64,000 nt of DNA from Atrichornis clamosus (taxonomy: Eukaryota; Chordata; Aves; Passeriformes; Menuridae): NCBI GenBank assembly GCA_013400975.1, contig WBMZ01008639.1, positions 62,001 to 126,000 of the forward strand, written 5' to 3'. Shown here in pieces: positions 1-11,500 of the stretch. Numbering within the stretch: position 1 is the first letter of the stretch; every line of letters begins with the position of its first letter. The position numbers and the translations under genes were made by a program. The notes under the pieces are model-generated. The model saw only the letters and a program-made list of their open reading frames with translations. It was not told the DNA's origin and searched no databases.

Positions 1-1343
1 ATTATGTTTAAATTTCTTTGTGAAAGATTTCTTTTGAGCTTTTCAGTAACTGGCCCAAAATTTGAGTTGGTCTCCTATAGGGCCTGTGCATACCTGACAG
101 TCTGATGCAGATATCTTGGAGGTCCTAGGATATTGCAAGTGGCATTAGGAGCTGTGTTTAGTCAACTGTATTGTCTTCTTTAGATAGATTTTTGTAACAT
201 TTAACTTCAGCCATCAGAAAGATAGGGGAAGGATTCAATTCAATGTTGATACCTAAATTAGGTCTCTACCTCTGTCGTGTGGCATATATATCATTCCTGT
301 ATAGATATATCATATAATTTAGGAAATCTCAAATGGCACTAGGTGATGTTTTGGCAATTGAATTTGTCAATTCAGTTGCCAGGATTCTTACTGAAGCCTA
401 GTTGATAAGAGACTTAAGTGCAATGCAGTGCTCATTTACCTATTGGGTTTGTTCTGCCCAATTTGAGTATCTGCTTTAGGCTGCTATTAAATCTTTCCAG
501 GTTTAGCAAGCTATGGAGAAAACATATAAAATTAAGACCTTTTCAAACCTTGAAAATTTATGATAAGTTTAAGGGTTTAAAGGAAAATAGTTAAGTTTTG
601 GATAGTTTAAGACAGTTAAGATAAAAAGATAGAATATAACACAGGTGTTAAAGTGTTTGGTCTCTTATCACACATTAAAATAAGACAATCAAAAATCAAG
701 ATAAAACATTACTTTTATTCTGAGAAATTCATTCTTCATTATCTTAAAGTCAACTCTTGACCTTAGCTACACATAGAATATTATAATTTCTGAGAGCTCT
801 GACATGTTTTGCCATTTCCCATTGCTGCAGCATATGAGGTTATTGCCTTAGCTCTGTCCTAAGCAGGCAGTATATCTGTTTCTTACTGCTTCAGTATGTG
901 AACTCAAATGGCTGCTAATTGCAATTACCATCCTGGTCTGAGAACTGCAATGCTACGTACTAGACATGTTGCCTACTGTGTGTCCCTGCAGTAGGGTAGC
1001 AAACAGTTGACTACTGTAACCTCTTCATAAATTGCATAAATATAATGATAACAGGTCAACCCCTGGCAGACATCTCACGGTGAAAAAAAACAACCAAAAA
1101 AGTCCAAGCCATGAAAATCAAAGCCATGGAGGGCATGCATTTTTTTTTTTAATCAGAAGGATCACATAAATTAAGTTCATATTGCTGAAGAACAAAGCAG
1201 ATGGTAATAAATGCCAGATAGTCTTTAGAAATCTGATGAGAAAGGCCATTCCCTAGTTCAAAAAATTTAAGTCTGTAACTCATACAACTTTGTCATTCAT
1301 CTAAATAACATTATGAAATAAGGAGTTTATATTTAATTAAGAC
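1..1343. other. AT-rich non-coding stretch
   Basis: No gene or clear repeat is visible. The sequence is AT-rich, has many stops in all frames, and carries a short A-run near 1083 and a T-run near 1140. It is probably intergenic or intronic. Confidence 0.6.
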
Positions 1344-1697
1344 TAAGGGGAGACCTCATTGCAGCCTACAACTTCCACTGAAGGAAAGAGGAGGTGCAGG
1401 CATTGATCTCTTTTCTGTGGTGACCAGTGACAGGACCCAAGGTAATGGCTTGTAGTTGTGTCAGGGAAGGCTTTGGCTGGATATTAGAAAAAGTTTCTTC
1501 ACCCAGAGGGTGGTTGGGCACTGGAAAAGTCTCTCCAGGTTCACAGCTCCAAGCCTGACAGAGTTCAATAAGTGTTTGGACAATACCCTCAGGCACATGG
1601 TGTGACTCTTGGGGATGGTCCTGTGCAGGGCCAGGCACTGAACTGGATGATCCTTGTGGGTCTCTTCCAATTCAGGATATTCTCTGATTCTGTGATT
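1344..1697 (+). mobile_element. CR1 LINE, 5'-truncated 3' fragment
   Basis: The forward strand follows the bird CR1 3' region. It begins at the part equivalent to the end of ORF2 (ggggagacctcattgc), runs through the 'gatattagaaaaagtttctt' segment into the 3' UTR, and closes with a degenerate octamer tail (ttctctgattctgtgatt). About 350 bp remain of an element of roughly 4.5 kb, as expected from premature termination of target-primed reverse transcription. The ORF2 frame is broken, so the fragment is a fossil. Short open frames here on both strands are by-products. Assignment to CR1 is firm; the subfamily is not determined. Confidence 0.88.
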
Positions 1698-2040
1698 AAT
1701 AGCTTGGTAACTTTACAGGGACTGGGTTTGCTTTTTCCAAAAGAGAATGCTTTTAAAATTTTTATTTGCAGAATGTTTGGCAACTTGTACTCTTCAATTC
1801 CATTTAGACTAAAGGAAACTTCAAGGCAATTTGAATTTTCTGTGGAGAAACTTTTATTTTAGACTGACTTGTTGAAATCTACACTTAAAATGTGATTTAT
1901 CATGTTCTTACTATTGTGCAAAAAATCAAGGTCTGTTTTCATTTACTACAATTGTGAAAGTCACATATTCTCTTAAAAATAAAAATCTGTGCCCACAGGT
2001 CTTCCACTCTGTCAATACCAGGACTTGCAGTCTACCTGAC

Positions 2041-2077
2041 TATCTGTCTATCTAACTATCTATCTATCTATCTATCA
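2041..2077. repeat. (TATC)n microsatellite
   Basis: A run of TATC/CTAT tetranucleotides, imperfect at its left end (tatctgtctatctaa) and perfect for about five units at its right end. Confidence 0.9.
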
Positions 2078-3375
2078 GTAGCACCCTTTCAGAAATAATA
2101 ATACTAAATTAAAGTGGGACTGCCTTGCCATGCTCTTGAAGTTTTATGCAGTAACAGTTTATTCATTAAAGCCAAATGGAATAAAGAGGTGACCTTATGA
2201 AAGATCGATGTCAGAAGACATACATGAGAAGCCCAGAATGATGATGAGGACTTAATAAAATTGAAACCTCTATCTTCTATTTAATTATAGTTATTGTCTA
2301 TTTTAAAATAAATTCTGTTGAGCAAAAGAACAAAACTGCATTATTCACCCTTCTGTTTTAGAAGGGTCTGTTATGCTGGTTATTAATTGTGGTTGGTATA
2401 GTAAACATGCCTGAAAGTAGCACCTCAAATAAATGATCAGACACATGGAAAAAAGAATTGACCTGTTTAAATGTCAAGAAATTGCACATTTAATTAGTGA
2501 GCTTGTTATTCCTCACAAGGAAGATTATCAGATGACAGCATTCATATTTTAATTAGAAGAGAATACCTTTGCACTCTTCCTCAGGCAGAATAGGAAATTT
2601 GTCATGCAAGCTGATTTTCTTTGTGAAGTGTTCTTCTCTGACTGCAGGCCCAGATTCTCAAAGGCAAAACTGCCCTGAAATACATAGCATAGATACTTGA
2701 ACAGCCTGGAGAACCTTGGACACTTTCTTTGACATGAAAATGTATAGAAAACTATTTAATGGCCTCTTCTAGTTGAGAGGATATTGTGGTGTCTTAACAG
2801 AGTCATAATTTTGCCCATAAACCTAATTTGACTTCAGGTCTGTATAGTTTCCATATACTCCTTTGATCCTCTGTTTTGATCGTTTCAACTAACTAGCCAC
2901 TCCCAATCAGAAGACTAATTCGACACCCATTTACGGTCACTTTTGGTCCTCATGGTTTTAATTGCCTTTGATTCCAGCAGAATGACGTGGCTACACACTT
3001 CCCTCACCTCAACAGCAACATCTGTTTATTCTTTTCCTTTAGTCTCTCTGGCTTATGTTCTCAGCTCACTTCTGGGTAGGTATCTGTGTTTTACTATTCA
3101 AGCAGCTAACAAGCGTTGTGGCTGTTTCTTTCTCTTTGATGGGCTTACACTTTGAAGACTAACTTCACTTCGGCTTTTCAGCATGAAATTGAATGTTCCA
3201 TTCAATCTTTAATATTCCAGGTAGCTTTGATAACATTGCTTATAGTCTCTGGTGTTCATCAATCAAGATTTCTTGTTTAAAATATATATAAAAAAATATT
3301 AAAAAAGCCCACCACATTATCCTGATGATAGTAGTCATAGTATCCTAGCAACAGCCTCCTTTTACAATGAGTTTT

Positions 3376-3813
3376 TCAAAGGACTAGTGTCCAGAATTCT
3401 TCAAATAGACTTAATTCTCCATACAGTTTCTCTAACTTAATAATTTTTTTAATGTAAAACCTTCTTGATAAGGCTATTGTCACAAATAAAATGATGTAAA
3501 CCCTACATTTTTTACATTTATTTGGTATTTTTTTTAAAATCTGCATTCTTATAATAGTGTCATAACAAGGAAGAATGGAAATTATTTTCTTTGAAAATCC
3601 CCCATAGTAAATTGATGAAGAGTTTTCTACAGAAATCATTTTCACAGGATGTGTGTTTTCTCTGCATTTTTCTTCATAAAATACATTGATTTTGGTTTTG
3701 GAAGCTGTGAAAACCTTTTGGTACTCCTCAAGGAGAGCAGGATCCTCTGCTGTGTACTCTGTCTTGTCTCTGACCTTCCACTCTGCCCGAGGGCACAGCT
3801 TCCAACAGAACAT
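3376..3813 (-). other. Unexplained 145-codon open frame
   Basis: A reverse-strand ATG-to-stop frame of 145 codons lies outside recognised repeats. The first third is fairly hydrophilic and compositionally ordinary (for example TEYTAEDPALLEEYQKVF). The remainder becomes rich in Ile, Lys and Phe, as expected for translated AT-rich DNA. I recognise no domain, and no polyadenylation signal or promoter context stands out. It may be a chance frame, part of a decayed retrocopy, or a real exon that reads on into intron. Chance is most likely. Confidence 0.15.
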
Positions 3814-5228
3814 GCATCAGATAAGAGGCTGGGTGCCTAATTCTTGGTTCAGACACCATTCCAACATGGGTGGTGTGCTGGCACCTAACTGGCAGACAAC
3901 TGAATCAGAAATTAGATCTAACTCTCTGACAAGCTAAGGAAAGAATCAGAGCAGCAGGGTGGAGGAATACCACTGTCAATAAGGAAATGGTGAAGTGAAA
4001 CAGATAGGTGGAAAGCAATCAGGAAAAATATCTCATTACTAGGGACATATGGAAAATATTATATTAATTATTAAAATTAATAAAAATGATATTGATGTTA
4101 TATTAGGATCCTTATTTTAATTGTGCATTCACTCTATCACATAGATTCGCTTCTACCTTCTGGTTCTGTAAAACATTGTCAAAAATATGTACCTCTATCA
4201 AGGGTTTAAATAATTTTTATGGTTATCATGAGATGGGACTTAAATATTTAGCTACCTACAAGTTATAAATCTTTAGTCAGTCCACTTTAGTCTCACAGAA
4301 TGGCAGAAATCTAATCAAGCTAGACTTCAAGCCTTATTTGAATGCTTCACAGAAAAAAGGAGTAATGATACTAGACAAAATAGCAGTTCTGCAATTAAAT
4401 CTTTGCCTTTTTTTTTTTTGTGTTGTTAATTTTTTGAGATCTCTTCTGTAAGAAAATAAATTGGGTTGGATTTTTTAAATTTACCTAGTATGTATCTGTG
4501 TTGATTAGCACTGTTTCTCCTGTACTGCAGGTTTTGCCAGCATTATTTAGAAATTGGTTATTTACCTGTGGAATATATCAGCAAACTTGTAGAGATAACT
4601 TCAGGGAAGAACAATGAGAGAAATCCATTGCACTTATCATTGATGAAATGGGAAGGCAGAGACCTTCTGGTGATGTCCCTGTTGCAGATTGCAGAAATAT
4701 AGCTTTTCAACAAAGTAAAAAATAGAAATGACAGAAATGCTAGTGCAGTGGAATATTTTAAATACTTTATACTTCTTAATTCATTTTCACACTCTTCATA
4801 TGGTTTCTGATATTTCCCTCTGATTTTGCTCTTCTTTGATCATTAGACTATGATGTTCCTCCGGGAGATCATAACATTATAGCACTCCTTATGCTGTGGA
4901 GATATGCTGGGAAAATAAAGAAGAGAAGGCTGGGAAATTTTAAGGAAGAGTTCAAAGCCTCACAGTTTTTATGGTCAAAAGTACTAGTGTGATTGTTTAC
5001 TCTGACCACTCCCTAAAATAGCCCTGGAAGCTTTAAGCCTGTTTTTCATCTGACTTAAAGCCCTTATGGGAGGACACTGCAAATATCAGTCATCTGTGGC
5101 AACTAACCCTGAGTCAAGAGAATTGGGCATATTTTAGTGAGGTTTAGTGCTAATGGTATCTTGTGGCTGTACTGCAGAAAATGCACTGTTTATATTCCAG
5201 CTACCTCCATTCACATTAACTCATTAAT

Positions 5229-5557
5229 GTGTATAAATATCTAAAGGGTGGTGTCTTGAGGATGTTTCCAGGCTCTTCTCAGTGCTGCCGACCAATGGAA
5301 CAAGAGGCAGTGGGCAGAAACTGATGCACAGGGAGTTCCACGAGAATATGAGAAAGACTTTCTTTACCGTGGCAGTGACTAAGCACTGGAACAGATTGCC
5401 CGGAGAGTTTGTGGAGTCTCCCTCCTCAACCTCAAGAACTGTCTGGACAAAATCCTGTGCAATGTGCTCAGGGATGACCCTGTTGGAGTAAGGAAGTTGG
5501 ACCACATGAACTGCTGTGGTTGCTTCCAACCCGACCCAATCTGTGATCCTGTGATTT
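5229..5557 (+). mobile_element. CR1 LINE 3' fragment
   Basis: This is a forward CR1 3' end. It starts in the C-terminal ORF2 segment (gtgtataaatatctaaaggg), passes through the recognisable 'gaaagactttctttaccg' and 'aagcactggaacagattgcc' stretches, and ends with 'ctgtgatcctgtgattt', a decayed form of the terminal octamer. It differs in wording from the copy at 1344, so it is probably another subfamily. It is truncated at the 5' end and has no intact reading frame. Confidence 0.88.
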
Positions 5558-7842
5558 CCTTCAGACTTGATTCCCTTGGTTTCAGAGGTTTACGTTTCAA
5601 CATTCTCCAGACCGTGGAAAGAAAGGAGAAAATACCAGACAGTTTCATCTATACAGACATACATGTTTCTGCTGCACTGGGCACTAATAGAAGTTTGCAC
5701 TAGGATATCTTACTCAAAACATTTCATATTTTATTTCTGGCTGGATGCAATAGGATTTTACAGAAACAAAGGATAAAATAACAACCTTAAACCAAACCAC
5801 AGATCCCCTCTTAACTGTGTTAGGAAGAGAGTTTAAAGATAAATGAAGGCTTACAAATCTTGCAACATTTCTGTGAATCTCTTTCTATAGTGCTTAAGGG
5901 ATAATGGTTCTGGTTTCTCACAGTGGCCCACATGTCACAATTCCTTATCCAAAGACCTCATATGCTGAGTTTACACATTTAATGAATAATCAGTGTCAGG
6001 ATTAAATTATGCACCACTCAGTGTAAATTCCCCCCGTTCCCTTTGGTGGAATCCTTCTGCAGTTGGTAACATTAGTGAAAAAGAGAATGCATCTGCTGGC
6101 ATGCATGATGGCAACACCTGCTTTCTCAGGATTTGTCCCTAAATGCATCAATGGCCGTACTACTTTTCTGAGAGGCAGAAAGATAACAACACTTTACCCA
6201 CATAGCTGTGGGACCAATGAAAATGTAACAGGTTTCTCCTGCCAAATCAGACTTAATCCCAGATTAAATGAAAAAAAAGAAAAAAAAATTTCTTCTTGAG
6301 TTCTGCTGATGAGGAATGCTAAAGCTTTGCAGGTCTGGAAAGAGAGTTTAGCTGTGAAATGGGTGTTATATTAAAAGTTTAAAGATCACGGTTTCCTAAA
6401 TACAGGAACCATGCTCACCTGCATGTTTTCTATAATAAAAATACCCTTGTAATTAAGAAGGAACAATACTCTCCTGAGGCCATGAGTGATAAGTCACAAA
6501 TGCCTGGAAGCAAAGAAGTAGATGATAGAGGGAAATAATTAAAACTATTGTGGAGATATAAATTGTATGCTTCTGTTTTATGGTAAAAACAAGCAAAGAA
6601 CAAACTAGTTAGCATTTACATGAAATTCTCAGTAAGAGGAAGTTAAAGGAAGTATTATTTCTGTCTAAAAATATATTTCATTTTGCAAATGGTTACCTTT
6701 CTATTCCCTGCCTTTCACCCATGTGGGAATAGAGTAAATGGAAACAAAATAAAAACCAAAAAAATGCAAAACTAAAAACCAAAAACAAACAAACAAAACT
6801 TGCCACAAATATTACTCTAGTTCACAGTGTACTGTTTTATATCCAGCAAACTCTTAAGGTTTTTAATGGGAAAAAAAAAAAGTAACACATTTATTATTAT
6901 GCCACAGTTGTTGCAAGAAGTTAGAAACTATGCAGGACAGAGACACTCATATTCTGATTTGAAAATCACCAAAAAACATGTGATTTAGTTACTTCTATAA
7001 TCTCTACTGCTTTTCAGAGCAGCCAATTCCTCCTGCTGTAGTTAATGTGAAACCTAGATGTTTCTAGTGATGAGACACTGTAGAAACTAGAACACTGTCA
7101 GCTCAGACATGCACAATGTGAACCAGTCATTTTGTGTTACAGCTGCCTAGAAAGAAAAAAAAAAAAAAAAGTGCAGTCTCAGAAAATCTTGTTCAGACTA
7201 TTCCTAGGATTCAACTCAATAGAAAAAGAATGAAGCTGTCTCTCTATCTATTTAGGTATGCCAGTAAACTTGGATTTTGTTTAAGTCCTCCAAAATGTTG
7301 TCTTTGGTGAGTTTGACCCTAAAATTCTTGGCTCAAGCATCGGTAATGACTGGTAAAAACAAAGCCTGCTATACTAAAGATAGTATAAATGCCTCCAAAG
7401 TAATAATTGAATATTCACAGTGATACACTATTGCTATTGAGACAAGTATGGAATGCTTCTTCACACAGCACACAATAGAAGCATTAAATAAAGGGGGATT
7501 TTTGTGGTGGCAAATGGCCCTCAAAAACTAAGTAAATCTGTGGCTAATTTATTTGCTTCAAAAAATTGAACACACTGTTGCTTTCATGCTTAATGGAACA
7601 TGTGTTTCACAACAGGACTCTACTGGCAACAACTTTTATGTAACATTAATGTTCTGCAAAAGTAGCATATTAGGACATAAATGCATTGCTAATAAACAGC
7701 AATGTGGTAAATGTTTTGTATGCACACAGAGAGAACAAAGTTATGTACAAAGAAGAAAATAAACCTACCATGAGTGTTTTCAAATTTAATCAGGTCAAGA
7801 GTCTTAGCATGTTTGAGTTTGGGTACATCAAAATGAAAGAGT
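5558..7842. other. Non-coding AT-rich stretch
   Basis: No gene is recognised. Homopolymer A-runs occur near 6272-6290, 6870 and 7150-7170. Small open frames such as that at 6063-6299 have no recognisable motif. Confidence 0.55.
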
Positions 7843-8055
7843 GAGTTTAGTGGCTAGAATACAGAATTGAGAATCAATATTCTTAGGTTTTATTCTCTGG
7901 TACTTACTTGTTGTGTGACTTTGGACAAATCATTTGAGAGCTTTGTGCCTAAGGTTGTTCATCTTTCAAATGAGATATTTGCATGATTTATGAGGATGTT
8001 GTAAGGCTCAGGTCCCAGAATATTTGCAAGGAAAGGTACAGACTGAGAGGTACTA
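7843..8055 (+). mobile_element. MIR-type (CORE) SINE remnant
   Basis: The order of landmarks matches the mammal-wide interspersed repeat consensus. A 'tagtggctagaat' segment resembles the 5' tRNA-derived part. It is followed by 'aggttttattctctgg', then the core-like 'acttgttgtgtgactttgg', 'caaatcatttgag', 'ctttgtgcct' and 'catctttcaaatgagat', and finally a 3' segment with 'atgaggatgttgtaaggctcag'. Divergence looks high, as expected for an element inserted before the bird-mammal split or early in the amniotes. Such copies are scarce in birds. The identification rests on remembered consensus. Confidence 0.75.
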
Positions 8056-8912
8056 GAAATGTTAGGTGTAATGACAGTAATAGATTGCCATGGTCACCTG
8101 TAAACCTGTTTTTATCTTAATAATGGGGCCAAAGTGTGGCTGTCAACTATGTCTTCATGCTTCCAAAGGTGGAAAACCACCTCACAGGTTTTTTCCCAAT
8201 ATGAAACTGGCTTCCTATGTTGCAGTACGAAACAGGAATTCTTTGTAATCTCTGGAGCCCTATGGGACTGCAGATGCTACCTTTTTCCTATATTGTTTTC
8301 AGAAGTCCTGCAGGATGACGGAGCACCCAGGAGGAATACCAAGGAACTGAAAAGAAATTTAAAATAAAAGACAAATCTATGTTGTAAGTCATTATAGCAA
8401 AAATCCATCTGCTTTAAATAAACAAAAAGAAGAAAACAAGTCCCTTAATTGTACTGATTTACGGTGAAGTTATAATTTGAGTAAATCAGAGAAGATGTGT
8501 TATTTTGCTAAGTGAAAATGGCTATGCCCCCATTAAGAGCAATCTTACTTTTTTGATTGCTATGTTAAAGAAGAACTGGCTGGAGAAAATTAGGTGAGCC
8601 ACTAGATCACTGTGTACTTGGCAGGGAAACACAGATTTGTCCTGCCAAGGGCATCTTTACAGGCAAAAGTGTTATCCATTGTTAGGATCTGGTGAGATAT
8701 TTCAGAAAGAAGAGTATGTGCTACTTTAACTTACCAAATGACAAATGTCCAGTGAATTAGAATTTTTCTGTGGAAAAGCATCTCCAAAGAGCTTTTTGAA
8801 AAGCCACCAAGTATTCTACCATCTGGCATGGTCCAAGTTTGGGTCCAAGCTCGGGTCTGTGAGGTGTGAGACAGTAGTCCTATCTAAATAGGTAGAATGA
8901 GTGAGGAAGGAA
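8056..8912. other. Non-coding stretch
   Basis: No gene or repeat is recognised between the MIR remnant and the long reverse CR1. Confidence 0.5.
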
Positions 8913-11500
8913 TTATCACAGAATCACAAAATGGTTGGTGTTGGAAGGACCTCTGGAGGTCATCTGGTCCAACTGCCCAGATTGATCTAGCGGGGCCAGA
9001 GCTAGTTGCCCAGAACCATGCCCAGAAGTCTTCTGAATATCTCCAAGGATGGAGATACCACCTTCGTGGGCAACCTGTGCTATTTCTCAGCTACCCCCAC
9101 AGTTAAAAAGTATTCCCTGATGTTCAGACATCAGATCCTGTATTTCAGTTTGTGCCCATTGCCTCTGGTGCTGTCACTGAAAAGAGCCTGGCTCCATCCT
9201 CGTTGCACCCTCTCTTTAGTCATTCATGTACATTGATAAGATCCCTCTGAACTTTCTCGCCCTAGGTTGAACAGTGCCAGCTCTCTCAGCCTTTTGTCAA
9301 AGGTGAGAGGCTCCAGTACCTTAGTCATCCTTGAGGCCCTTTGTTGGCTCTCATACTGAGGAGCCTGGAACTGGCCTCACCAGTGAACAGAGGGGAAAGA
9401 TCACCTCCCTTTACCTGATGGCAATATGTTGTCTAATGCAGACCAGGATACCATTAACCTTCTTTGCTGCAAGGCCACTATGCTGGCTTGTCTTCAACTT
9501 GGTGTCTGCCAGGATCCCTGAGTCCTTTCCTAGAAGTCTGCGTTCTGACTGGGTGGTAGGAAATTGCTCATCCCTGGGTGCAGGATTTCATGCTTCTGCT
9601 TGTTAAAATTTATGAGGTTCCTATCAGCCCATTTCTCCAGCTGGTTGGGATTCCTCTGGATGGCAGCACAACCCTCTGGCATATTATCCAGTCCTCATAT
9701 TTGTGTGTCATCATCAGACTTGCTGAGGGTACATTCTGCTTCCTCATCCAGATAATTTAGATTTTGAAAAAAATTGGACCCAGTATTGAGCCCAGGCATA
9801 TAGTGCCATAAACTGGACTCCAGTGAGACTTTCTGTCACTGATCATCACCCTCTGAGCCTGGCCATTCAAGCAGTTTATTCCTCACCTCACTGTCTGCTT
9901 ATCCAGTCTATACATCAACAGCTTGCATATGAGAATCTTAGGGGAGATTGTGTCAAAGGCCTTACTGACGTCCAGGCAGAAAATGTTCACTACTCTTCCC
10001 TTGTCTATCAGGCCAGTCATTTCACTGTAGAAGTTTAGCAAGTTGGTCAAGCATGATTTCCCGTTAGCGTTCTCCTGACTACTCCTGATGATTTCTTGTC
10101 TTTGATGTAACAATGTTTTTCAGGATTAACTGTTCTGTCACCTTCACAAGGACTGAGGTGAAACTGAATGACTTGTAGCTCCCTGCAGCTCCTTGCCCTT
10201 GTTGAAGTTAGGAGTGAGATTCGCTTTCCACCAGTCTTCAGGTAATACTCCCAGTTGCCACAATTGATGAAAGACTATCAAGAGTGGCCTTGTGGCCACA
10301 GTGGCCACATCTGCCAGTTCCCTCAATATTTGTGGGTGCATCCCATTAGGACCTGTGAGCTTTTGTATGTTCAGTTTGCATAAATATTTACTGGCATCTT
10401 CCTCACTTCAGCCTTTCCCTGTGGTCTCTTTTTTCATCCAGACAAGCCTCCTGACATTTTTGCCTGACTCTATTTGTTAGAATAGAATATTCTATCTGGG
10501 ATGAGGTGGCCCTTGAATAGCAACCAGCTTTCCTGGGTCCCCCTTCCCTACAGAGCCTAATCCCACAGGACTCTTCCAAGCAGATCTTTGAAGAGGCCAA
10601 AGTCTGCCCTCCTGAAGTTCAAGGTTGTGAGCCTGCTTTTCACCCTCCTCTCTGCCCTCAGGAACCTTATCATGGGCATTGCATCCAAGGTTGCCTTTGA
10701 TCTTCACATCCCCAACAAGTTCCTCCTTGTTGGTGATATGAGATCCAGCAGGCTACCTCTCCTGATTGACTCATCTTGGAGGACAAAGTTATCATTGATG
10801 TATTTCAGGAACCTTCTAGACTGCATACGTCCAGCTGTGTTGTCCTGCCAGCAGATATCAGGGTGGTCAAAGTTCCGCCTTGAGGACCAGATATCATCCT
10901 TCCTAAAGAGATTGTATCCCTCCATTGAAGCACTCTAGTCATGGGTGCCATCCCACCATGTTTCCCCAGTCCTAATTAGATCAAAGCTCTGCATCTGCAC
11001 AAAGATCTCTAACTCATCACATGTATTCCCCATAATTGCATGGATTCTTGTACAGGCACTTTAAAGAGGTACCCCAGCATGCTGAGTTCTTGGACAGGGA
11101 ACAACTTCTAGGATAATCAGAAGGGTAGACAAGCTTTGGCAGTCCTCCCAAACATCCAGGGTCCTGTCCTGGCCCCTGGAAGGCAGGAAACCTCTCGAGA
11201 TGATTGGTTTGGTTGACAGTTGCGTGTCTCTTTCCAGTGCAGCTGGAAGTCATCCACTCATTAGGATAACTCAACATTACCCCCTACTAGTCTTGCATGG
11301 TTTAGAGTTAAGTGAATCAGGTTTTTTGCTTCTAGGCACATCTGACTTCTCTTCAGCTTTGAGGAGTGTGAACCTATTTTGCATTTGTAAACCCTTAGAT
11401 GGGGCAGGAGCCTTCCTTTTCGTACCAGAATTCACCAACTTCCATCCTTCACTCTTGACAGAGGTTGCATTTACCATGATAGTGGGGGTTCTTCAGGCTG
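8913..11500 (-). mobile_element. Long CR1 LINE copy, reverse orientation
   Basis: On the forward strand the element reads from its 3' end (atcacagaatcacaaaatgg, then the typical 'ggaaggacctctggaggtcatctggtccaac') back through the 3' UTR, the RT and the endonuclease. The ORF2-like part can be followed to about 11110. The sequence from 11110 to about 11500 is probably the ORF1-ORF2 junction or 5' region, but that boundary is uncertain. Stops, frameshifts and an internal endonuclease deletion make it defunct. With at least 2.2 kb kept it is one of the two least truncated CR1 copies in the window. Confidence 0.85.
9700..11110 (-). pseudogene. CR1 ORF2 remnant (endonuclease-RT)
   Basis: Broken reverse frames keep the order of CR1 ORF2. 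At about 11035-11070 the segment SLKCLYKN corresponds to the start of the APE-type endonuclease. From about 11016 to 10938 another frame gives ELEIFVQMQSFDL and GETWWDGTHD, including the Glu of the TET-like motif. After a stop comes MEGYNLFRKDD, which jumps directly to FDHPDICWQDNTAG at about 10870. The middle of the endonuclease is therefore missing. The linker follows at 10403-10700. RT starts with LRELADVATVATRPL at 10144-10341 and continues with GKSCLTNLLNFY and LDVSKAFDT at 9883-10113. Farther left the RT is badly decayed. ORF2 in CR1 drives target-primed reverse transcription; this copy cannot. Confidence 0.82.

Larger units (their letters stand above)
1698..5228. other. Non-coding AT-rich stretch
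   Basis: Apart from the TATC microsatellite and one unexplained reverse open frame at 3376-3813, I see no gene or recognisable transposon. The stretch contains several A and T homopolymer runs (for example near 3280 and 4410). Confidence 0.5.

Noticed and set aside
2041..2077. Possible CRISPR-like or structured array
   Set aside because: Simple TATC microsatellite in a vertebrate genome.
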